Below are positions 8,405-17,350 of a stretch of DNA of 64,000 bases, in pieces; positions within the stretch are counted from its first letter, which is position 1, and every line of letters starts with the position of its first letter. Under the pieces are notes generated by a model that made no database searches, had not been told where the DNA came from, and was given only the letters and a program-made list of their open reading frames with translations. Source of the DNA: an uncultured bacterium (lineage in GTDB: Bacteria; Bacillota; Clostridia; Lachnospirales; Lachnospiraceae). Made by a program: the position numbers and the translations under genes. The DNA lies in assembly GCA_947177425.1 (NCBI GenBank), contig CAMWUN010000005.1, positions 1 to 64,000 on the forward strand. The letters are read 5' to 3'.

Positions 8405-9766
8405 ATGTCAAAAGATACAAATAAAATTACTTTATTTGAGAAATTAATCTATGGTTCCGGCGCTTTCGGCATGAATGCCTTATACACCCTATTCAGTACA
8501 TATGTTCTATTTTTCTATACCGATGTAATTCTGCTAAATGCGGCGCTGGTTGGTTCTGTTATCGCGTTTTCCAAAATTTTTGATGGAATTTCCGACCTGA
8601 TTGCCGGACAGATTATTGACAGCCACAAGGGAAAAAGAGGACACTGTATTCCGGTTCTTCTAAAATGGTCTATACCTATGGTGCTTTCTGTCATCCTGGT
8701 ATTTCTGGTTCCTGATGGAAGCATTGCCCTGCGTGTTGCCTATATCTTTATTACTTACAACATGTTTAATACCATTTTATATACCTATGTGGGCATGGCT
8801 TTCGGCTCCCTTCCGTCCTATGTTACAAACGATTCCGTAGACCGTTCCCAGATGTTGATTTTCAACATGATGTTTTCCGCTCTCACCCAGACTATCATGG
8901 CTTCTGCCATGATGCCCATGGTTGAATTTTTTGGAGGACAGGGGCTGCAGTCTGCCTGGGTAAAGTCCATTCTGGTATTTGGTGTCGTTGGACTGATTCC
9001 ACTGGCTCTAAATGTTCTGTTTGTCAAAGAGCGCGTTGAAAATGATGTTCCTCCTGAAAATCTTATTGTCGGCGTGAAATGTGCTGTGGTAAACAAATAC
9101 TGGTGGATGGCTTTTGTTGTAAACCTAATGGCCAATTTCATTTTGACCTTCAATCTGTCCGTCTCTGTTTATTACCTGAACTCTGTCCTTGGAAATATGG
9201 CTTTGATGGGCACTTTTGTCGCCTGTTCAAATCTGCCGGGCGTATTCCTGTCTGCAGTTGCCCCGTTTTTCTTAAGGAAGTTTACCAAACGCCAAATGGT
9301 ACTGTTTGGCTCCATCTGTATGCTGGCGGCACAAATTGCCTTTATTGTCCTGCCCACAAGCAACACTGTCCTGTTTACTACTGCCCTCCTGCGCGGCATC
9401 GGCATGGGCTTTGCCATGGGCATGGCAGGCGCGCTGATTGGCGATACAATTGATTATGGCGAATGGAAAACGGGCGTCCGTGTTCAGTCTGTCCTGTTTT
9501 CTGCAAGTTCTGTCGGCGCCAAAGTGGGACAGGGCGCCCTGACTGCTGCTTTCGGTTTTGTTCTGAGTGCAATTGGATATAACGGTGCTCTGGAAACGCA
9601 GGCAGCTTCAACGATTGCAGGCATCGACGCCTTCTTTAAATTCGGCCCTCTGATTGTAGCCATTATCCTGGTGATAGACATCTGGTTTTTAGACGTAGAA
9701 ACGAAAAACCCGCAATATATCAAAGAAATTGCAGAACGTAAAGCATCCAATAACACTGCCCAATAA
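8405..9766 (+). CDS. GPH-family (MFS) glycoside/sugar:cation symporter
   Basis: This 453-residue protein has about 12 membrane segments. It starts with the typical GPH N-terminus (LFEKLIYGSGAFGMNALYTLF) followed by a helix-2/3 loop motif of the family (FDGISDLIAGQIID) and a conserved mid-protein IGDTIDYGEWKTG. Transporters of this glycoside-pentoside-hexuronide group import mono- or oligosaccharides with Na+ or H+ in the cytoplasmic membrane. GGAGGG precedes the ATG. It is tightly coupled to the upstream esterase and followed after 50 bases by the Nif3-like gene. Substrate is not predictable from sequence alone. Confidence 0.9.
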   Translation: MSKDTNKITLFEKLIYGSGAFGMNALYTLFSTYVLFFYTDVILLNAALVGSVIAFSKIFDGISDLIAGQIIDSHKGKRGHCIPVLLKWSIPMVLSVILVFLVPDGSIALRVAYIFITYNMFNTILYTYVGMAFGSLPSYVTNDSVDRSQMLIFNMMFSALTQTIMASAMMPMVEFFGGQGLQSAWVKSILVFGVVGLIPLALNVLFVKERVENDVPPENLIVGVKCAVVNKYWWMAFVVNLMANFILTFNLSVSVYYLNSVLGNMALMGTFVACSNLPGVFLSAVAPFFLRKFTKRQMVLFGSICMLAAQIAFIVLPTSNTVLFTTALLRGIGMGFAMGMAGALIGDTIDYGEWKTGVRVQSVLFSASSVGAKVGQGALTAAFGFVLSAIGYNGALETQAASTIAGIDAFFKFGPLIVAIILVIDIWFLDVETKNPQYIKEIAERKASNNTAQ

Positions 9767-9816
9767 TAAGAATACACTTTCTGCAGGCATTGCCTGTATA
9801 TATGGAGGAATATATA

Positions 9817-10662
9817 ATGTGTGAAAACAGCACAAGGATAAAAAACAATATGAAGGTACAGGACATAATTGACAAAATTCTGCTGGATATATGTAACGGC
9901 CCCAAGTTTGAAAAGACCTGTGATGTGATTACCGTGGGAAGCCCGGATAATATAGTAACCGGCATTGTAACCACATTTATGCCTACGTTTCACGTAATAC
10001 AGGAAACCGTACGTCTTGGGGCAAACTTCATCATCTCACATGAGCCCACCTGGTTTACTGGCAGGGATACAACAGACTGGTGCCAGCAGGACAGTGTATA
10101 TCTTGCAAAACGCAGATATCTTGATGAACATAATATCACCATATGGCGCTTCCACGACCACATGCACATTGGTTCGGACACAGATTACATTTATGACGGG
10201 CTTCTGAAAGAACTGGGCTGGCATAAATATTTACAGCCAGACGAAAAAGAGCCCTGGATTTATGAACTGCCGGAAACTACTGTCGGAGAACTGGCAAAGT
10301 TCTTTAAAAATAAACTGGAAATGGAAACCATACAGATCATCGGTTCTCCTGAAATGCATGTAAAACGTGCCGGTATCCTGGTAGGCGGCGGAAGTCTTGG
10401 ACTTGGAACAGAGGAAATGCCCATGAAAGTCATGGAGCGTAACAGACTGGATCTTCTAATTGTGGGAGACATCACCGAGTGGACCGTCTGCGCTTATATC
10501 AACGATGCTTATCAGATGGGCTTTAACCGTGCCATGCTTACTCTTGGACATGAGCGGAGTGAAGAGGCCGGAATGAAACATCTGGCTCCATGGCTGGCAG
10601 AACATATTCCAGCAATTCCAGTTACTTTTGTGGATGCAAAAGAACCTTTCAGGTATTTATAA
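9817..10662 (+). CDS. Nif3-like dinuclear metal centre protein
   Basis: This belongs to the Nif3/YbgI family: IISHEPTW (about residues 75-82), a FHDHMHIG metal-ligand region and a C-terminal LGHERSEEAGMKHL carrying the conserved His and Glu. These proteins form toroidal hexamers with two metals per subunit; some show GTP cyclohydrolase-like or hydrolase activity, and their physiological role is mostly unclear. The ORF track starts at a TTG (9790). I prefer the ATG at 9817 because GGAGG lies 8 bases before it. Its placement as third gene in an esterase/sugar-transporter operon is unusual and hints at a metal-dependent hydrolase for the same substrate. Confidence 0.85.
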   Translation: MCENSTRIKNNMKVQDIIDKILLDICNGPKFEKTCDVITVGSPDNIVTGIVTTFMPTFHVIQETVRLGANFIISHEPTWFTGRDTTDWCQQDSVYLAKRRYLDEHNITIWRFHDHMHIGSDTDYIYDGLLKELGWHKYLQPDEKEPWIYELPETTVGELAKFFKNKLEMETIQIIGSPEMHVKRAGILVGGGSLGLGTEEMPMKVMERNRLDLLIVGDITEWTVCAYINDAYQMGFNRAMLTLGHERSEEAGMKHLAPWLAEHIPAIPVTFVDAKEPFRYL

Positions 10663-10847
10663 ATCATTTTTTACATTTTGGCAAAAGGAACGGCAAAACC
10701 TGGATTACTGTGAAGTGCATCCTTTGCAATTTATCGCTGTAAAATACAATTTATGCGGAATAACCAGTCTTTTTTCACATCTGCGCGATAACTGAACCTT
10801 TACAGGCACAATGCCGCTCTTATATACTAAAATTGTAAAAGGGGTTG

Positions 10848-10876
10848 GCGGTGACAGTCTTTATGGCTGTCGCCGC
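10848..10876. terminator. Hairpin between convergent Nif3-like gene and tag
   Basis: GCGGTGACAG pairs with CTGTCGCCGC around a 9-base loop, with one G-T pair. It lies between two convergent genes, which suggests a shared terminator, but neither side has a clean run of T directly after the stem. The remaining intergenic bases (10663-10901) show no other gene. Confidence 0.4.
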
Positions 10877-10901
10877 TTCGTGGTTTTACCTGTTATACCG
10901 C

Positions 10902-11513
10902 TTATAAAGCAGCATCTTCCTTATACCTGCGCCTGCGGACCACCGGGCCCTTTTTCATCACTTCCTGATACCTGAAACACTCTTGCGTATGGTCATTGAT
11001 AATCCCACATGCCTGCAAATGGGAATACACGGTAACAGAACCAAGGTATTTAAATCCTCTCTTTTTCAGATCCCTGCTGACTTCATCCGAAAGGCCGTTC
11101 CTTGCCGGAATCTGCCCCTTTTGATGTCCCATGTACAGGATAGACTTTCCCTTTGAAAATCCCCATAAATAGCTGCTGAATGTACCAAATTCTTCCTGCA
11201 CTTTTAAAAAACACCCTGCATTGTGGATAACTGCAGCAATCTTTCTCCGGGACTTTATCATCCCTTCTGCCTCCATAATACGCTGGATGTCCGCTTCCGT
11301 GTATGCCGCCACTTTCCGGTAATCAAATCCGTCAAAACAGGCCCGGAATATTTCTCTTTTCTGTATCATCATATTCCAGTTCAGCCCGCACTGCATGGCT
11401 TCCATCATCAGAAATTCAAACTGTTTCTGGTCATCATGAAGGGGGACGCCCCACTCCTCATCGTGGTATTTTATCATTTTTTCATTGCAGAGACACCATT
11501 GGCACCGTTCCAT
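10902..11513 (-). CDS. tag: DNA-3-methyladenine glycosylase I
   Basis: It starts with the Tag signature MERCQWC and continues with KYHDEEWGVPLHDD, and it carries the C-terminal zinc-site motif NDHTQECF. These match the Cys/His zinc ligands of E. coli Tag. The enzyme excises 3-methyladenine from alkylated DNA in base-excision repair. The length (203 residues) is slightly above the usual 185-190, with a basic C-terminal tail. AAGGAGATGAGAT precedes the ATG. It is transcribed alone, convergent with the Nif3-like gene. Confidence 0.93.
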   Translation of the reverse strand: MERCQWCLCNEKMIKYHDEEWGVPLHDDQKQFEFLMMEAMQCGLNWNMMIQKREIFRACFDGFDYRKVAAYTEADIQRIMEAEGMIKSRRKIAAVIHNAGCFLKVQEEFGTFSSYLWGFSKGKSILYMGHQKGQIPARNGLSDEVSRDLKKRGFKYLGSVTVYSHLQACGIINDHTQECFRYQEVMKKGPVVRRRRYKEDAAL

Positions 11514-11745
11514 ATCTCATCTCCTTGTATATCTGTAAAATTACTCATTACGTTTCGCATATTTACTTTTAGCATCCTGTGTATAGAGGGAAATTATCAT
11601 GGAAACTGAAAACATGAAAGAAAAAGACAGATAAGCAGCGGGATTGGACTTTTACATATTGCTGGTCACGAAGTGGATACAGTAACAGCTTTCAGCCTTT
11701 TCATTTATATATCCCGGAAATGCCGTAAAAATGGGCATTAAAAAA

Positions 11746-11816
11746 AGCAGATGACGGGAATCGAACCCGCCTCCTCAGCTTGGGAAGCTGATATTCTACC
11801 AATGAACTACATCTGC
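11746..11816 (-). tRNA. tRNA-Gly (anticodon CCC)
   Basis: The reverse complement folds as a cloverleaf. The acceptor GCAGATG pairs with CATCTGC, a D arm with GTTC...TTGGTAGAA follows, the anticodon stem TCAGC/GCTGA encloses loop TTCCCAA (anticodon CCC), and the T arm carries GGTTCGATTCC. The discriminator is T and the CCA is not encoded. It reads the GGG glycine codon. A T-rich run directly follows the 3' end. No integrase or att-like duplication is visible beside it. The rest of the 11514-11896 gap holds no supported gene. Confidence 0.95.
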
Positions 11817-11896
11817 GTATGCCTTAGTATAGCACAAAAGTCCATACTAATGCAAGTAAAAAATAAATTTCCTTTCCGTTTCCGTTTTCATACCGC

Positions 11897-13615
11897 TCAC
11901 ACGCCAAACCGCAGTTTCCGGTAGCGGTTAATGCATGCTAATATCTCCTGCTTCCTGGGGCGTGCCAGGGAGGAGGACACGTCTCCCCTTTCAAAGAGAC
12001 TTTCCAGCCCGTCCTTATCAATCTGTGCCTCTATCATTTCACTGATTTTCTTTAAATCCTTCTTACCGTCCATCAGTTTCAGTTCTGCAAACTTCAGAAT
12101 CCATGCCAGCGCCGCTGTCTGCTCCTGGTCTTTAAGCTGTTCCAAATACCGCAGTTCCACACTTTCCTTTGACAGCAGAAGTTCGCTGGTTCCCATGGTC
12201 TTGATTTTAATCCGGTCATCTTTTCTAAGCGTCATGTCCGGCTGGGGACATCTTCTGTCAATAAAGGCAGGAAATCCCTCTTCCTCCCCGCTCATGGCAG
12301 GATACGCTTTCGCCGCTTCTTTTGCCTTACCAGTAATATCATAAGGCACATATTCCTTCATCTGTATCACTGTGTCCGCCACATGGAAATAAGAACCCGA
12401 ACTTCCTGCCACAATAATAGAAGAAATGCCCAAATCTTTGTACAGGCTGTTTACCCTGCAGATAAAGGGGGTAATCGGCTCTTCCCCTGCTGAAATCACC
12501 TCCTGCATAAGCTGGTCGCGAATCATAAAGTTGGTAGCGGAGGTATCCTCGTCTATGAGAAACAGGGTGCTTCCGGCCTCCACTCCTTCCATCAGATTAG
12601 CGGCCTGTGAGGTGCTTCCGCTGGCATCCTCTGTGGAGAAATGAGCTGTGTCCTTTTTGTTTGGAAGATTCTTTATAAAAGGAGAAATGTCTACGCTGGC
12701 AATGCTGCGCCCATCCTCCGCCCGTAGCTTAACCGCTGTCCCGTCGGTGATGACCAGTTCCCGGCCATCCCCTTTAATATGGTTATACACGCCGTTCTGC
12801 AGTGCCTGCAAAATAGTGGATTTCCCGTGATAACCGCCTCCCACGAAAAGGGTAATGCCCCTGGGGATACCCATGCCAGTCACCTTTCCCATGTTAGGCA
12901 GTTCCATTGTCACCTTAAGGGAATCCGGGGAACGGAAAGGTACCGCACCCTTCATGGGCTTTTCTGATATGCCGCTTTCCCTTGGAAGGATAGCGCCGTC
13001 CGCAACAAAGGCGCTAAGGCCGAGCAGGGGAATCTGCTCCCTGATATACTGCTGGTCCTCACAAAGACAGACTGCCTGTTTTAACCTGCCTTGGTCAATC
13101 CTTGCATAGTATAAACTCTTTCTGACGCATCCGGGCAGGATATCGAAAAGCATCTTTTCCAGTTCCCTTGCATTGATGGTTCTGCCGTTAGCCGGAAATC
13201 CCGCTTCAAACCGCAGGATAATATTTCCTTTCTGCATCTTAAGGGCAGTTCTCTCAAGCACCTGCTGGCCGCAGCGGGATACCCCCAGAAGTCCGCTTTT
13301 GCCCGAACCTTTTGCCTGAAAGCTGCCGCCGCTGACCTCCCGCCCAAACAGTCTGGTCAGGTGATCCTGCACTGTGATCCGCTTTTCTCTGGTATCATAT
13401 AATTCCGGGGGAAAGCCTGCATTTTCCGCTTTCACATGCACGGAAAGTCTGGAAGGGGCCGCAAAAGGATCCCCCTGCACATGGTCGATAGAAAGCACAT
13501 AATCCTTAAAGTCGTACCGCCCCCGCAGTTCCTTATAGGCCGGATAGCCCCTGTGGTCTATCTGGTTTAATTTATTTCTTAAGTCTGTTGCTGTACGTGT
13601 ATTTTCTGTATACAT
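11897..13615 (-). CDS. ABC-class predicted ATPase (COG3044 type)
   Basis: This 572-residue soluble ATPase has a P-loop GGGYHGKST (about residue 260) and a Walker B-like LFLIDEDTSA (about 350). The long N-terminal domain (about 1-230) is characteristic of the COG3044 'predicted ATPase of the ABC class', sometimes wrongly labelled isopentenyl-diphosphate isomerase. There is no membrane segment and no partner permease, so it is not a transporter subunit; the cellular role of the family is not established. The start lies 5 bases after the argS stop, so it is probably translated from the argS transcript. Confidence 0.85.
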   Translation of the reverse strand: MYTENTRTATDLRNKLNQIDHRGYPAYKELRGRYDFKDYVLSIDHVQGDPFAAPSRLSVHVKAENAGFPPELYDTREKRITVQDHLTRLFGREVSGGSFQAKGSGKSGLLGVSRCGQQVLERTALKMQKGNIILRFEAGFPANGRTINARELEKMLFDILPGCVRKSLYYARIDQGRLKQAVCLCEDQQYIREQIPLLGLSAFVADGAILPRESGISEKPMKGAVPFRSPDSLKVTMELPNMGKVTGMGIPRGITLFVGGGYHGKSTILQALQNGVYNHIKGDGRELVITDGTAVKLRAEDGRSIASVDISPFIKNLPNKKDTAHFSTEDASGSTSQAANLMEGVEAGSTLFLIDEDTSATNFMIRDQLMQEVISAGEEPITPFICRVNSLYKDLGISSIIVAGSSGSYFHVADTVIQMKEYVPYDITGKAKEAAKAYPAMSGEEEGFPAFIDRRCPQPDMTLRKDDRIKIKTMGTSELLLSKESVELRYLEQLKDQEQTAALAWILKFAELKLMDGKKDLKKISEMIEAQIDKDGLESLFERGDVSSSLARPRKQEILACINRYRKLRFGV

Positions 13616-13620
13616 ATTTC

Positions 13621-15387
13621 CTACATTCTTTCCGGCGCAGTAAATCCAAGGAGGTCAATGCATGTTTCAAGAATATCCCTTGTCAGTAAAAGAAGGGCTA
13701 CCCAGCCGGACTTTATCTCCTCATCTTCCTGCGCAACAATTTTGGTTTCATGGTAAAAACGGTTAAAAGCATTGGCAAGGTCATAAATATAAGCGCAGAC
13801 CTTGTGGGGCGCCGTCTCCTTATAAGCAGTTTCCATCATCCCGTTAAATCCTGCCAGATTCAGCATCAGCGCTTTCTCAGACCCGCTTCTGGCTTCTTTA
13901 AGCAGCGTGCACTCCCCACTGCCTCCCTGCTCTTTTATCTTATTTAATATAGATTTGATTCTCACAATGGTGTACAAAATGTAAGGCCCGGTATCTCCCT
14001 CAAAGGAAGTGAACTTATCCACATCAAAAATGTAATCCTTCGATGCCTGGTTGGACAAATCGCCGTATTTGATGGCTGACAATGCCACCACCCGGGCTGT
14101 CCGGCGCGCTTCCTCCTCGTCCACCTGCCTGTTGTCGGTAATCTTCCGGTACATCTCCTCATTGATTTCCTTTACCAGCATTTCAAGGCGCATGACGCCT
14201 CCTTCCCTGGTCTTAAATGGCTTTCCGTCCTTTCCGTTCATGGTGCCGAAACCAATGTGCAGAAGATCCGTTTCCGGTTCCACCAGTCTGGTTTTCCTTG
14301 CGCAGCGGAATATCTGCTCAAAGTACAAATCCTGACGTTTGTCCGTCACATAAATCATTCTGTGGGGATGGTAATTCTGCATCCTGTCCATAATCGTAGC
14401 CAAATCCGTCGTATTGTAAAGGGACGCGCCGTCTGACTTTAAAACCATGCATGGGGGTATTTCCTTCGTATCCGTCTCTTCCTTTACATCCACCACCAGA
14501 GCCCCGTCGCTGATATAGGCATACCCCTCCTTTTTCAGATAATCCACCATGCCCGGTATCAAGTCCTGGACATCGGATTCCCCCTTCCAAAGGTCAAAAT
14601 CCACCAGCAGATTTTCATAATTTTTCTTTAAATCTGCTACCGACACCTGCATAATGTGATTCCACAGTGCACGGTATCCCCTGACTCCGCTTTGGAGTTT
14701 AAAAGTGGCTTCCATGGCCCGCTCTTTATAAGCGGCGTCTTCCTTGGATTTGGCGCTGGCCGTAGGGTAAATCTCCTCCAGCTCCGAAATGGTAAAAGGG
14801 GCCTCCTCAGGATAATCCCCTTCAAAATCTTCCTGAAAATATACAAGGTTCGGCTGACGCTCCTTTAATTCCGTGATAATCAGCCCCATCTGCAGTCCCC
14901 AGTCTCCCAGATGGATATCCCCCAGCACATCATGCCCGGCATACCGTGCAATCCGCTTAATACTCTCGCCGATAATGGCCGGACGCAGGTGTCCCACATG
15001 AAGGGGCTTTGCCACATTAGGGCCGCCATAATCTACAATGATTTTGCAGGGGGACTTTGGCATATCCATGCCGAACTTCTCCCCGGCACGCATCCCGTTC
15101 AGATATTCAGCCACAAAGGCTTCCCTCACCTTTAAGTTAAGAAAACCGGGATTTACCGCCTCCACACTGGCAAATACTTTACTGCTGCCTAATTTCTCCG
15201 CCACATCCCCGGCAATCATAATGGGCGCTTTCTTGTAGAGTTTCGCCCCTGCCATTGCGCCGTTGCACTGATATTCACAAAGATCCGGCCTGTTAGAGGG
15301 GGTCACTTTTCCAAGTTCCCTGCTGAAACCAGCCGCCTCAAAAGCATCTTTCATTTCCTCTGAAATTAAATCCAGAAACTTCTTCAT
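13621..15387 (-). CDS. argS: Arginyl-tRNA synthetase
   Basis: Class I synthetase of the ArgRS type: HIGH-like LHVGHLRPA in the context NVAKPLHVGH, a KTREGG element in place of KMSKS, and a C-terminal DALR anticodon-binding domain with family landmarks (YGDLSNQ, YDLANAFNRFYHE). It charges tRNA-Arg. I move the start from 15423 to the ATG at 15387 (MKKFLDLISEEMK) because GGAGGAGACAG precedes it and because a promoter fits upstream. The length then becomes 588 residues, normal for the family. It is followed immediately by the COG3044-type ATPase. Confidence 0.95.
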   Translation of the reverse strand: MKKFLDLISEEMKDAFEAAGFSRELGKVTPSNRPDLCEYQCNGAMAGAKLYKKAPIMIAGDVAEKLGSSKVFASVEAVNPGFLNLKVREAFVAEYLNGMRAGEKFGMDMPKSPCKIIVDYGGPNVAKPLHVGHLRPAIIGESIKRIARYAGHDVLGDIHLGDWGLQMGLIITELKERQPNLVYFQEDFEGDYPEEAPFTISELEEIYPTASAKSKEDAAYKERAMEATFKLQSGVRGYRALWNHIMQVSVADLKKNYENLLVDFDLWKGESDVQDLIPGMVDYLKKEGYAYISDGALVVDVKEETDTKEIPPCMVLKSDGASLYNTTDLATIMDRMQNYHPHRMIYVTDKRQDLYFEQIFRCARKTRLVEPETDLLHIGFGTMNGKDGKPFKTREGGVMRLEMLVKEINEEMYRKITDNRQVDEEEARRTARVVALSAIKYGDLSNQASKDYIFDVDKFTSFEGDTGPYILYTIVRIKSILNKIKEQGGSGECTLLKEARSGSEKALMLNLAGFNGMMETAYKETAPHKVCAYIYDLANAFNRFYHETKIVAQEDEEIKSGWVALLLLTRDILETCIDLLGFTAPERM

Positions 15388-15433
15388 TTCCTGTCTCCTC
15401 CGTATGAAATTCTCAACATCCATTGTACATTAT

Positions 15434-15462
15434 AATATAACGCCAAGGCAAGCAAATTTCAA
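15434..15462 (-). promoter_or_regulatory. Sigma-A-type promoter for argS
   Basis: On the minus strand TTGAAA (15457-15462) is followed after 17 bases by TATATT (15434-15439), about 47 bases ahead of the argS start. The gap between queH and argS is 118 bases and holds no T-box-like structure that I can see. Confidence 0.55.
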
Positions 15463-15505
15463 ATCCAAATACAGTATTAACTATCCCCACACAATATCAG
15501 TAAAT

Positions 15506-16219
15506 TCAGCGGTCGTCCCCAGACAGGGCGGCGTCCCCCTGCCGGGGATGCCTTTCCAGCCTGGAAAAAACGCATCCGCAGTAGTCCTGTCTGTACAGGC
15601 CATACTCTGCGGAAAGCTCCACCGACCGTTTATAGCCGTCCTTTTTCTTAAAGTCGGAAGGAAGAAAGGCTGTTCCGTATTCCAAAGCAAGCCGCTCCCC
15701 TATCTCATTTATCTTTGCCGCATTTTTTAAAGGGCTGATGGTCAGGGTTGTGGTAAAGTAATCGGCATTTGCTTCCCCTGCCCGTATCGCCGTTTCCAAA
15801 AGCCGCAGCTCATAGCACACAAAACACCGCTCTGTCCCTTCTTTGCACTTTTCCAGCCCCTTAACACTTTCAAAAAATATGTCCTTATCGTAGCTGCCCT
15901 CTATCACTTCTATTTTATAGGCGTCCTCCCTTCCTCCACCGGACAGACGCCTGTTGAATTCTCCTATCAGTCTTTTCTGCTCTGCTGCCCGCTTCAGATA
16001 CTCCCCATCTTCAGTAATATTGGGATTATAATAAAACACAGTGATCCTGAAAAAAGACCGCAGATATTCAAGCACATAGCTGCTGCAGGGTGCGCAGCAG
16101 CTATGAAGAAAGAGATGTTTTCCTTTGTTTTTTTCATTACTTAATATTTTGTCCAGTTCCTTTGCGTAATTCCTGTTCATCATTCCCACCAGTTTACAGC
16201 CTTTCGTCTTTTTATCCAT
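15506..16219 (-). CDS. queH: Epoxyqueuosine reductase QueH
   Basis: QueH (DUF208) landmarks are clear: LHSCCAPCSSYVLEYL with the paired Cys, YYNPNI, CFVCYELRL and a C-terminal YCGCVFS. These Cys residues bind an iron-sulfur cluster and a second metal. The enzyme performs the last step of queuosine formation, reducing epoxyqueuosine in tRNA, and replaces the unrelated QueG. No other que gene lies in the window. The start is uncertain: the first ATG (16219) has a poor ribosome site, while ATGs at 16183/16180 follow GGTGGGA closely. Confidence 0.93.
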   Translation of the reverse strand: MDKKTKGCKLVGMMNRNYAKELDKILSNEKNKGKHLFLHSCCAPCSSYVLEYLRSFFRITVFYYNPNITEDGEYLKRAAEQKRLIGEFNRRLSGGGREDAYKIEVIEGSYDKDIFFESVKGLEKCKEGTERCFVCYELRLLETAIRAGEANADYFTTTLTISPLKNAAKINEIGERLALEYGTAFLPSDFKKKDGYKRSVELSAEYGLYRQDYCGCVFSRLERHPRQGDAALSGDDR

Positions 16220-16248
16220 AGGAAAACCCTACATGGATAATCATATAC

Positions 16249-16598
16249 CTATCTGCCCTGACAGTAAACAGAAATTGCCTCTTTTACAAATTCAGCAGTG
16301 CCTTCTCCCCCTGCCTTGTCAATATTGCCCTTCATACGCTCATCGCCTACATACATTTTTCCCAGCCTGTCTAAAATTTCATCGGTACAGTTGTAGTAGT
16401 TTTCCGTAATAAATGCCTGTAATTCTCCTATTTTCTTCTGTACCTTTTCATCTGACGGGGATAACTGCCGCAAAGCTCCGGTCTCTGCAAGCAGAGCCAA
16501 AAGTTTCGGGCCGGTTTCAATAAGCCGATAGCATCATAATGGTGAAGCGTCCGGACACTTACCCCTGTGATTTTGCTTACCTCATTGACTGTCCGCAT
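16249..16598 (-). pseudogene. MerR-family/TipAS regulator with internal deletion
   Basis: From the ATG at 16598 (GGAGGG 6 bases upstream) the frame encodes [20 protein letters not shown] and then [11 protein letters not shown], the DNA-binding helices of a MerR regulator. It then diverges into unrelated sequence. Shifted by one frame, the C-terminal end of a TipAS ligand-binding domain follows at once ([45 protein letters not shown]). An intact MerR-TipAS protein is about 250 residues; here about 130-140 middle residues are missing and the join is out of frame. The track ORF 16249-16500 uses a TTG inside the remnant and is not a real start. This reads as a decayed drug-responsive regulator. 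Confidence 0.85.
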
Positions 16599-16750
16599 AT
16601 CCATCCCTCCTGTATTCCTTTACCCGTTTTTACATTGTATACTATGACGCAACGTAAGAGTCAAGCATTATTTTTGTCTGCCAGTCAACACTTTTTTGCC
16701 GCTAACACGCTCCCACGGAAACTTCATCTCAAAGCGTTGCACAAATACCC

Positions 16751-16790
16751 TTGACAGAATCAACTCAACATTGTATATTCAATGTTGAGT
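16751..16790 (+). promoter_or_regulatory. PadR-hydrolase operon promoter with overlapping perfect dyad operator
   Basis: TTGACA (16751-16756) and TATATT (16774-16779) are separated by 17 bases. A perfect inverted repeat, ACTCAACATTG / CAATGTTGAGT with a 6-base centre, spans 16763-16790 and encloses the -10. This placement fits steric repression and autoregulation by the PadR protein encoded 24 bases downstream. Confidence 0.8.
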
Positions 16791-16813
16791 ATATAAATTA
16801 GGGGGGTAAAATT

Positions 16814-17350
16814 GTGACGAAATTACTTGTACTCGGTTTGTTAGATGATGGCCCTAAATCTGGATATGATATTCAGCAAAAGTTGAGTGAAGCTGATGCT
16901 GAAAGATGGGGCGGCGTATTAGTTGGATCTATATATCATGCTCTGAAAAAATTGGAACAGGAAAAGTATATAAAATTAGCTGGTGTTGAACAAACTGGTC
17001 ATAGGCAAAAAGCCGTGTACCAAATCACAGAACAAGGCAGGATATATTTACAGTCTTTAATTCAGGAATCCTTGAGCAGTGTGTCCGCTTTATATCCAAC
17101 GACATTATACAGCGGCCTGTCTCTACTTGAAAAAATTCCTCGTGAAGCTGCTTTCCACGCATTGGAAATGCAAAAGCAATTATTAGAGAAAGAATACCAG
17201 GCACTGAAACAAGGAGAACTGCAAAATGAACAGGAACAGCAGGAAATTCCTCCGCTATCAAAAATAACGATTGAAAATATGTTTTTGATTCTCCAACAGC
17301 AACAACTATTTGTTGAAAAGATATTGGAGATATTGGAGGATAAAACATAA
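16814..17350 (+). CDS. PadR-family transcriptional repressor
   Basis: The N-terminal winged helix is PadR-like: LVLGLLDDGPKSGYDIQQKL, then GSIYHALKKLEQEKYI and YQITEQGRIYL. The C-terminal half (about 100-178) is a Glu/Gln-rich coiled helix used for dimerisation. It starts with GTG behind AGGGGGG. The stop overlaps the ATG of the hydrolase gene by one base, so the two are translationally coupled. The AT content and codon use (many AAA, ATA, TTA) differ clearly from the flanking GC-richer genes, which suggests acquisition by transfer. PadR proteins usually repress a neighbouring transport or detoxification gene and respond to a small ligand. Confidence 0.93.
   Translation: MTKLLVLGLLDDGPKSGYDIQQKLSEADAERWGGVLVGSIYHALKKLEQEKYIKLAGVEQTGHRQKAVYQITEQGRIYLQSLIQESLSSVSALYPTTLYSGLSLLEKIPREAAFHALEMQKQLLEKEYQALKQGELQNEQEQQEIPPLSKITIENMFLILQQQQLFVEKILEILEDKT

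Noticed and set aside
11600-11635. Tiny ORF METENMKEKDR between tag and tRNA-Gly
   Set aside because: Eleven codons without a clear ribosome site or conservation evidence.
11746-11816. tRNA-Gly as an integration site for an element
   Set aside because: No integrase gene and no duplicated tRNA 3' end on either side.
15388-15505. T-box riboswitch before argS
   Set aside because: The leader is too short and I find no specifier stem, T-box sequence or terminator; a plain promoter is present.
16249-16500. ORF-track 83-aa gene as an independent small protein
   Set aside because: It starts at a TTG inside a TipAS remnant, out of frame with the MerR helix upstream; it is part of a pseudogene.
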